From positions 494,458-558,457 of the forward strand of contig NW_008711014.1 in NCBI RefSeq assembly GCF_000327385.1: DNA of 64,000 bases, in the 5' to 3' direction. Origin of the DNA: Lottia gigantea. Its lineage: Eukaryota > Mollusca > Gastropoda > Lottiidae. Positions 57,201 to 64,000 of the stretch are shown here, piece after piece. Position numbers and translations under genes: made by a program. Numbering within the stretch: the stretch's first letter is position 1; the number at the start of each line of letters is the position of its first letter. The notes under the pieces were generated by a model. The model ran no database searches, was not told the DNA's origin, and saw nothing but the letters and a program-made list of their open reading frames with translations.

Positions 57201-60200
57201 GTGTTTGACATTAAAAAGTACAGACACAGCCTGGTATTTCTATGGTATTGTAATTTAGTATTAACATTTGGTTGTATTTTATAAATGAAAAGAACGGAAG
57301 AGTAACAGTTCTGATATCAGCTGATGCTGTCATCCTCATATAATAGCTGATTTGATGTTTACAATAACACAACATGGACTTTCTAATATCAAAAGATTCA
57401 ACATCAAAATTTTTCCTGTGAAACAGAATACTTGATCTTTTTTTCAGTACAAGAAATGGGCTACAATATTTATTTGCCTGATGCCATTATGCAGTTGTGG
57501 TTGTCTCTAAAGTATATCCACTCTTTAGTATCCAACGATATATTAATTAGGATTTATGATTTTCATTAAAAATTTACTGCCACCAATACCTTCGATAGTA
57601 ACATAATATTAATAGTAGGACGTACGCCAAAGGCCCAATCAAGTGCAGTATAACCTAGTCGACACCAGTACAGAATGAAAATGGAGTGGAACCCCCTTTC
57701 ATTGTATTAGTCTAGAAACGTACAGAACAATGAGACGTTTACCGCTTAATATGCATTGTCCAGACCAATATGACCCTTAACCCATGATTGTTCTTTATAA
57801 TTACAGGTGTGGGAATGGCTATCTGTATAATTGCTACATTTGTTGCTATATATTATAATACAATAATAGCCTGGGCTGTGTATTTCTTCTTCTCGTCATT
57901 CCGAGCCCAGCCGCCCTGGTTGACGTGTAATAACACCTGGAACACTCCACACTGCACCACCTTCAGAGAGCGAGCACTGTCCATGTGTTTTGAGGATCGC
58001 AACGACACGACGGCATCCACTTACTCCAACTGTTCTGCTAATGCCACATCTGATGATTATGCTTCTGCTGCCTCCACTGAGTTCTTTGAGTAAGTATAAT
58101 CTTTGCTTTCTTATTTTGAAAGATTAGTATATGTTACACAATGGAACGAAACTATTTTGTTGGAAATAAATATCATGAATTTATGAGTAAAAGATTTGGT
58201 TTTGTTTCAATTTGTGAAAAAATTATTCCATGATACTGAAATTCCATTGTATCAAATTTAGTAATCCATAGTCTAATATTAATATATCTTTACTGTTATA
58301 TTTTACTGTTTTAATGTTTTACCAATCCTTACACAAGGCAGTATTATTAGGTGGTAAGATTCATAGAGGGTGGGCTATTCATCAACTCTGTCCAACCTCT
58401 TCTTTGCAAAATGCACTACTTAATTTTTATCGAGAAATATACAAAGGATGAATTAATGAACTTCTCCAGATGAAATCAGTACATGAACGATATCTCAGTC
58501 AGGCTTGCTTCCGGATCACTGGCACAGTAAGGCTTCAGAAAATGAATTATGTCCAATATATGCGACAAGTCGACCAATGGAACCTATTACTGAATTAGAA
58601 GACCTACTTCCAACTTCAATGATAATCGAATACTGAATGGATAAGGATAAGAAAGTATATGATATACGGTAAAGTTAAAATGCAAAGGTAAACAAAGAGT
58701 ATAGGCATCAACTCGCGATATGTCTTATGTATCATGAAGATCATTCGAGTTGTCAGTCAGCACAATAATCCCAGTAGGCTGATTTGAATACATTCACGTT
58801 AGGATTGTTTGTAACTACCTGAATTCGCATTGTTTGTGATAATAAATAAATGCCTGGTGTCGTTTTAAAAAAAGAATCTAAGGATCAAAACTTAGTCGGT
58901 GGCGGAAATTTTTTACATATATTTAAATATTGGACTTACGATAAATTTCTCATAGGCAGACATACTGGTGTTTTTTAACTGGGAAAATGGTCTATAATTG
59001 TTAAAATGACTATTCAAATCGTTAAAAATAGGACAATTATAAAGATAGGTAAATCTGATAGTCTACTCGATTAATCGTATGAGCTCAATGGTCTGAACCG
59101 TTGAGTTAATATATAGATTTCAGAAAAAGTATATCCCTATATCTTGTGCTTTATCATATACTAGATATCTTAGGAGTTCGATTACACTCAAGAAAATCGA
59201 CTTTAATTAAAAACAGTTAACTGCAATCGATAATATCGATACTTGATCTAGTTTCAACACTGAAAGCGTCAAAGATCCTGGTGATTCTATTCAATGTTCT
59301 AATAAACTTCCTGACTGTACATTGTATTAAAATCGTACTGGTCCATTGGATATCTTTATATAATGTTATTCTAATGAGATGTCTAGTCACTAAGTCTTGT
59401 ATTAAATAAATATAAACTTGGAATTAAGGTTGGAAATTTCCACCAAGAACAACAAATAAAGACCTAAATAAGGAATGAAGAGATAAAAAAAAGCTCTCGT
59501 GTTACTCAGACTTCTTAAACGAACGAAGCCATTCAGTGACAATATAATAAAACTTTTATAATTTCTTTTAAAGAGAATTGTAAAGTATACTGCAAGTTTT
59601 GAAAATTTATGTCAATTGAAGCTGTAGGTCATCATCAATTACTTAATTTGTCCCACTTTTAAGTGATATTCTAACGAACGGTTATACATGTGGCTACGAG
59701 TGCACAGAGCATAGAAAGATTCCTTACACAATCATATTGTTACCTATTTTAAGTAAGCATTAAAAATACCTTTAAATGATTGTAAAGAGGTTTTATGAAC
59801 AAAAAACCTTCGGATTTTCAGGCAGACATCTGTGGTTCTTCCACTTACACTACACGTTTTAGACCATCATTATCGCAAAAGCTTTCAGTGATATTTAAGG
59901 ATATTTGCGAATGTGACATTCATCTCTATACGCTCGTATATAGAAATATCTGTGACTGATGGAGGGTGGAGTGGGGTGCTGACGCAACAGTTAACATTAA
60001 TCGTTTTCACTTAACGTCAATTGTTCCATAGAAAGTTGTCAGACAGCGTTGAAGAAATTCGGTCAGCAGTAGTAGGCATGTTGTATGTTATCAGTTATTG
60101 AACATCAATACAAGCAATCACAGTATCTAAACATTAGACTGTGTTTAATCATTAGCTATATTAATTAACCAACCCTGAACACCTATTTATAGCAACCTCT

Positions 60201-63200
60201 TATCTGTACCACTGTCAAAAATAGCATGTTTACTTTGGTCACAATATTTCTTGTGGACAATTGTCTTAAGGTTTCTCATTTCTTCAATTATAGTTTGTTC
60301 TCTTGTTTCTATTGGTTAATTTCTTGCGAGAACCATGATACAGCCTAAAAATGACAACTGACAAGAGCCCAATAGTAGGACATAAAAGTACATTGCCTTG
60401 ACCAAAGCTTGATCCATAAGCAGACACATTCATGTGAAAAGCAATTAATCTATAAATGAAAATATAACCGATGCTTCCGTCATTACAATTTGTCAAGTTC
60501 ACACTCTACATGCAACGAAAATTTTCAAGAGAAGAAGCATTAGTAGTACAAGTGAACTTCTTTAAAGTAATTATCATTTTGTTGGGTTTATTTCAGATAA
60601 AACTCTACAGTTGCAGTTCATCATTTGTACTATTCTTTCAATGGGTTCAGTCTAATTAAAACCAATGTTTATTTTTCAGTACTCATAAACAATGTATATT
60701 TTCAGGCGAGAAGTATTAGAGATGCAGTATTCCTCTGGTTTAGATAATGTAGGTCCGGTAAAATGGACCATGGCTCTGTGTTTAATGACTGTATTTCTAA
60801 TTGTGTATTTTGCCCTGTGGAAAGGAATTAAAAGTTCTGGGAAGGTATATACATGAATACTCTTATTATTTAGATATATTTTGTACATTTCAATACGCCG
60901 ACTGTTGCGTTGGCGAACAATCATCATCATATACATGTACCATCACCTTCATCATCATCACCATCATGTACCATCATATACTATCATGTACCATCACCTT
61001 CATCATCATGCACCATCACCTTCATCATCATCAAAATCATTATCATTATTTCAAAAATTTCTTTGATTTATTTATTAGATCATATCTAATTAGGAACATT
61101 TTCTGTTAATATGGTTGTGACTGAAAAATACTATCAAATATTCATTTTACTATATTTTACGACCACTTTTTAGGTTTTTTTTAATATACCTGACACTGAC
61201 TTGAAACCATGTGAATTTATTTTCAGGCTGTTTGGGTTACTGCTATATTACCATACGTAGTATTAATAATCTTACTAATCAGAGGCAGTACTCTACCAGG
61301 AGCGTATGAAGGAATTAAGTTTTTTATTACCCCGAAGTGGGAAATGTTGTTAACAATAACGGTAAGCTTTCCTTACTTACATGACAGAGGGATATTTTAC
61401 CTTTATTCATCTCGGTAATAGCAATAGCGATTGAATACCATAATGTCATACTGATTGATTGGGACTGCTTGGAACAATAACACGTCTTGAATGATCGTCA
61501 GGCCGACTGATCGTACATTTTCGTCTGTCTGAAGCCAGTAGACCAAGGTCGAAATGTTGCTGATAATCTGAAATACCATGTCAAGGTCAAGGATCAACCA
61601 AAAAGATTTTCTCAATTCCACACTAAACTGACAATTGTCTAGTGTTATCTTATTAATATTTGAAATGATTTTTATTTTCAGGTGTGGCTTGATGCTGCAG
61701 CTCAGATCTTCTTCTCTCTCGGTCCAGGGTTCGGTGTTCTTTTAGCTTTATCTAGTTATAATAAATTCAACAACAATTGTTACAAGTAAGTCAGTTTTCT
61801 TTTAAAAGATTTCTTAAATGACATAGGAGAAGCTTTTCTTTCAACTGTTGTCAAAGATCAACAGTGATTCATCTGGTTGAACCAAATCTACGGGCCACAC
61901 CATGAACAAAATGCATGGGAGGGTTCCCAACCCATTTAAGTCTACGGGCCCCCACCTCATCACTGAGACACCGAGGAGACGTCAGAGTGTTATAATAATG
62001 GTCCTCTTGGTATCTGGAGAATGATTTGCTGCTGGCCGTTCAGTAAAATTGAAGATTTATACCAAGTGGTCTTATTTCTTCTGTTTTTATTTGTAGAGAT
62101 GCGTTAGCTACCAGTGCTATAAATTGTGGTACAAGTCTTTTAGCCGGTTTTGCCGTGTTTACAGTATTAGGCTACATGGCTCATGAACAACATAAATCCA
62201 TAGATGAAGTTGCTCGAGCAGGTAATATTCTAAATCCAAAACATAACCTTTTAAAATGTTCCAGATTGTATCATTGTTGAGATTTTGATACATGCATTAT
62301 TTTTTGCAATTTGCATTTAATAACGAACTTTCTTACAAAACAAAACCCCATAGTATTGATTGTATTTTTAAAATATCCTTCACATAAATTATTGCATACA
62401 TTAAGTCTCCGTGTGACTTGGTGTATGAAAAGTTTGTTCTTATTATTTACATGTATTTTGCAGATGTTGGTTTGATTTTCGTGGTATATCCAGAAGCTAT
62501 AGCTACAATTGATGGTTCTTCTTTCTGGGCTATTATATTCTTCTTTATGTTAATTATGTTAGGGTTGGACACAACGGTGAGGCTTTATTATACTTACAAA
62601 CCACACTGGTTGAAATTATATAGTCATGTAAACCTGATGTGATCATATACCAAATCTGTTGGTTGATGAAATATATAGAGTCTACATTATCTACATTCCA
62701 TTGCAAAGTTACAAAAATACCTTATCGAATACCGAATTCTGCCGACATGTGTCGGATAGAGAATCATTATCAAAAGAATTGGTTTGGAAATGGGGATTAA
62801 CTTTCCAAAATGTACAGATATTAAACCAAAGTCAGGTGAAAGGAAATCTATTAATGTATTCTGATTCACAGATTCTTATCTTCAACGAACGTAATTTTTT
62901 ATTTGCAGTTTGGAGGTCTTGAAGCTATTATAACTGGTATATTAGATGAATGGCCATGGTTGAGGAAACGACGTGAATTATTTGTTATCTGTCTGATGTT
63001 TTATTGTTTCCTGGGTGGACTAGCCTCAACTACTTATGTAAGTCACAACCATTACTAGATGACTGTTGGTCCGTTACTGGAAATAACATAACTACAACAT
63101 TATCAGTACTGTGAACTTTCAGAAAGGGAAACCGAGTCGTAGAATATACGAGTTCCAAACGATTGAGAAGAAGGTGGTGCCTTGAAAACATTTTCGCTCT

Positions 63201-63852
63201 TTTTTAAATCTCAAGATCGTGAAGCCTATAAAAAAGGTTGTGCGTACCTTGTGAAAATTTTTGTCTTATTTCTAGTTCCATTGTTATATACATATCTAAT
63301 GTATTTTGTAGGGTGGTATTTATATTGTACAATTAATGGATGTCTATGCAGCACCAATCTCCATTTTATTAGTGGTGTTCTTAGAAGCTATAGCAGTAGG
63401 CTGGATCTATGGTAAGACTTACATTTTATTTTTGTTAACAACGTCAATATGTTGGTGGTCAAATTCATGCATATTAATCGAATTTTACGGATGAATGAGG
63501 ATTTATACATTGGCCTCTTGTAGACAGTATTGCTGTAAGTCCATACTTTAAAAAGGGCTTATTCGAAGGAAATGCAAAAATTACAACCAACTGCTTAGGT
63601 TATTTTGTAAACTGCTGTAGCCTCTTAAACCAAGAAACCCTAGGCAATGGTCTCTTTTGGATTATCCAGGCACAGTGAATACCATCTTACGTAGGTTCAT
63701 CTTGAGTGGCTTGAGTGGGAAAATGCCATTTAATTTTGTTTTATATTTTAGGTGTAAAACAGTTTAGTAAAGATATTGAACTAATGATTGGTAAACCTCC
63801 AGGTTTATTCTGGCAAGTCTGTTGGGCGTTCATCAGTCCATTTTTCTTATTA
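51250..63852 (+). CDS. SLC6A4: Serotonin-transporter-like SLC6 protein, 3' end outside window
   Basis: Exons: 51250-51436, 55066-55200, 57807-58089, 60706-60844, 61227-61361, 61682-61785, 62097-62221, 62464-62576, 62909-63037, 63312-63411, 63752-63852; 517 codons, all phases consistent. A plasma-membrane Na+/Cl- coupled monoamine carrier. Exon 1 carries TM1 with [11 protein letters not shown]; Asp46 (human Asp98) marks a monoamine rather than GABA or glycine carrier. EL2 has the two disulfide Cys ([11 protein letters not shown]) and four N-glycosylation sequons. IYYNTI in TM3, [15 protein letters not shown] in TM6 and LGLDTTFGGLEA in TM8 match SERT better than DAT. The N-terminus is short, about 30 residues before the WGKK. 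Human Ser438 is Thr here. TM11-12 and the C-terminus lie beyond the window. SERT is preferred over a general monoamine transporter but not proven. Confidence 0.9.
51437..55065 (+). other. SLC6 intron 1
   Basis: 3.6 kb intron between GTAAGC and a tttctattttacag acceptor. No gene or identifiable element was seen in it. Confidence 0.6.
55201..57806 (+). other. SLC6 intron 2
   Basis: 2.6 kb intron. The frame at 56180-56485 has no family resemblance, and no element was recognised. Confidence 0.6.
58090..60705 (+). other. SLC6 intron 3
   Basis: 2.6 kb AT-rich intron with nothing recognised. Confidence 0.6.
60919..61050. repeat. (ATC)n microsatellite in SLC6 intron 4
   Basis: Imperfect catcatcat runs, broken by gtaccatcac and caccttcatc units, start about 75 bases after the exon 4 donor. 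Likely polymorphic. Confidence 0.85.
61786..62096 (+). other. SLC6 intron 6 with a short interspersed repeat
   Basis: About 61875-61985 (aaatctacgggccac, gtctacgggcccccacctc, gagacaccgagg) resembles 14960-15105. The family is not identified. Confidence 0.35.
62222..63311 (+). other. SLC6 introns 7 to 9
   Basis: Three short introns (62222-62463, 62577-62908 and 63038-63311) separate exons 8 and 9. No other feature was seen in them. Confidence 0.6.
63412..63751 (+). other. SLC6 intron 10
   Basis: 340-base intron with a good donor (GTAAGA) and a ttttatattttag acceptor. Nothing else was seen. Confidence 0.6.
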
Positions 63853-64000
63853 GTAAGTATATCAAATATATATATCTTCTAATTATCATATCCAGCCCGG
63901 CATGTGTAATTATGTAATGAATAAGTTTTTCCTTTTGGTTCAATACGCAACGGCGTACACAAAATAAGAAAATTATAATCCAAAGTTTGGTTATTTTTTA
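63853..64000 (+). other. Start of SLC6 intron 11
   Basis: Begins GTAAGTAT after the exon ending PFFLL. The window stops inside this intron. Confidence 0.7.

Noticed and set aside
1-64000. Autonomous transposon or retroelement genes
   Set aside because: No reverse transcriptase, transposase, integrase or capsid-like frame was recognised on either strand.

Overview
The window looks like nuclear DNA of a lophotrochozoan animal, most likely a mollusc and perhaps a limpet-like gastropod. Reasons: an AT-rich background, GT-AG introns of 0.2-4 kb, tRNA-derived SINE copies, short hAT-type elements, a two-VWA secreted protein family that recalls the mussel byssal proximal-thread matrix protein, and animal orthologues of TTC28 and SLC6A4. 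The taxon is inferred; no marker in the window settles it. Genes were assembled by hand from splice sites, reading phase and comparison between copies.

Layout. 0-9.1 kb: minus strand, first coding exon of a TTC28-like TPR protein (2449..2712), lying in introns, with a probable 5' UTR exon near 9.0-9.1 kb. 9.1-11.3 kb: intergenic, with a hAT-type MITE flanked by a perfect 8-bp duplication. 11.3-20.2 kb: plus-strand 11-exon gene for a secreted 633-residue protein with two VWA-type domains separated by a long Thr-rich, acidic and Lys-rich linker. 20.2-23.4 kb: intergenic with a foldback MITE. 23.4-25.9 kb: minus-strand 5-exon paralogue (408 residues) with a short linker, facing the first tail to tail. 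25.9-33.2 kb: no gene seen; a 153-bp repeat array, a hAT MITE and a SINE.

33.2-47.1 kb: a cluster of four intronless UDP-glycosyltransferase (UGT) genes, three on minus (A, B, C) and one on plus (D), plus a 3'-end UGT fragment. The C-terminal donor-binding halves of B, C and D are almost identical, while the N-terminal half of D is far diverged; D carries a patchwork of B- and C-specific residues, as expected from gene conversion. Between B and C, on the minus strand, lies a type I hammerhead-ribozyme-like motif. Between C and D lies a 24-unit, 51-bp satellite array, one degenerate unit of which also sits at 2.9 kb.

47.1-51.2 kb: intergenic, with SINE and hAT-like copies. 51.2-64 kb: plus-strand SLC6 monoamine transporter, closest to the serotonin transporter; 11 coding exons (517 codons) lie in the window and the last exons lie beyond it.

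The genes do not form one pathway. The local themes are family expansion (two VWA genes, four UGTs), homogenisation of UGT halves, and a dense load of short non-autonomous elements. No long transposon or retroelement reading frame was seen.
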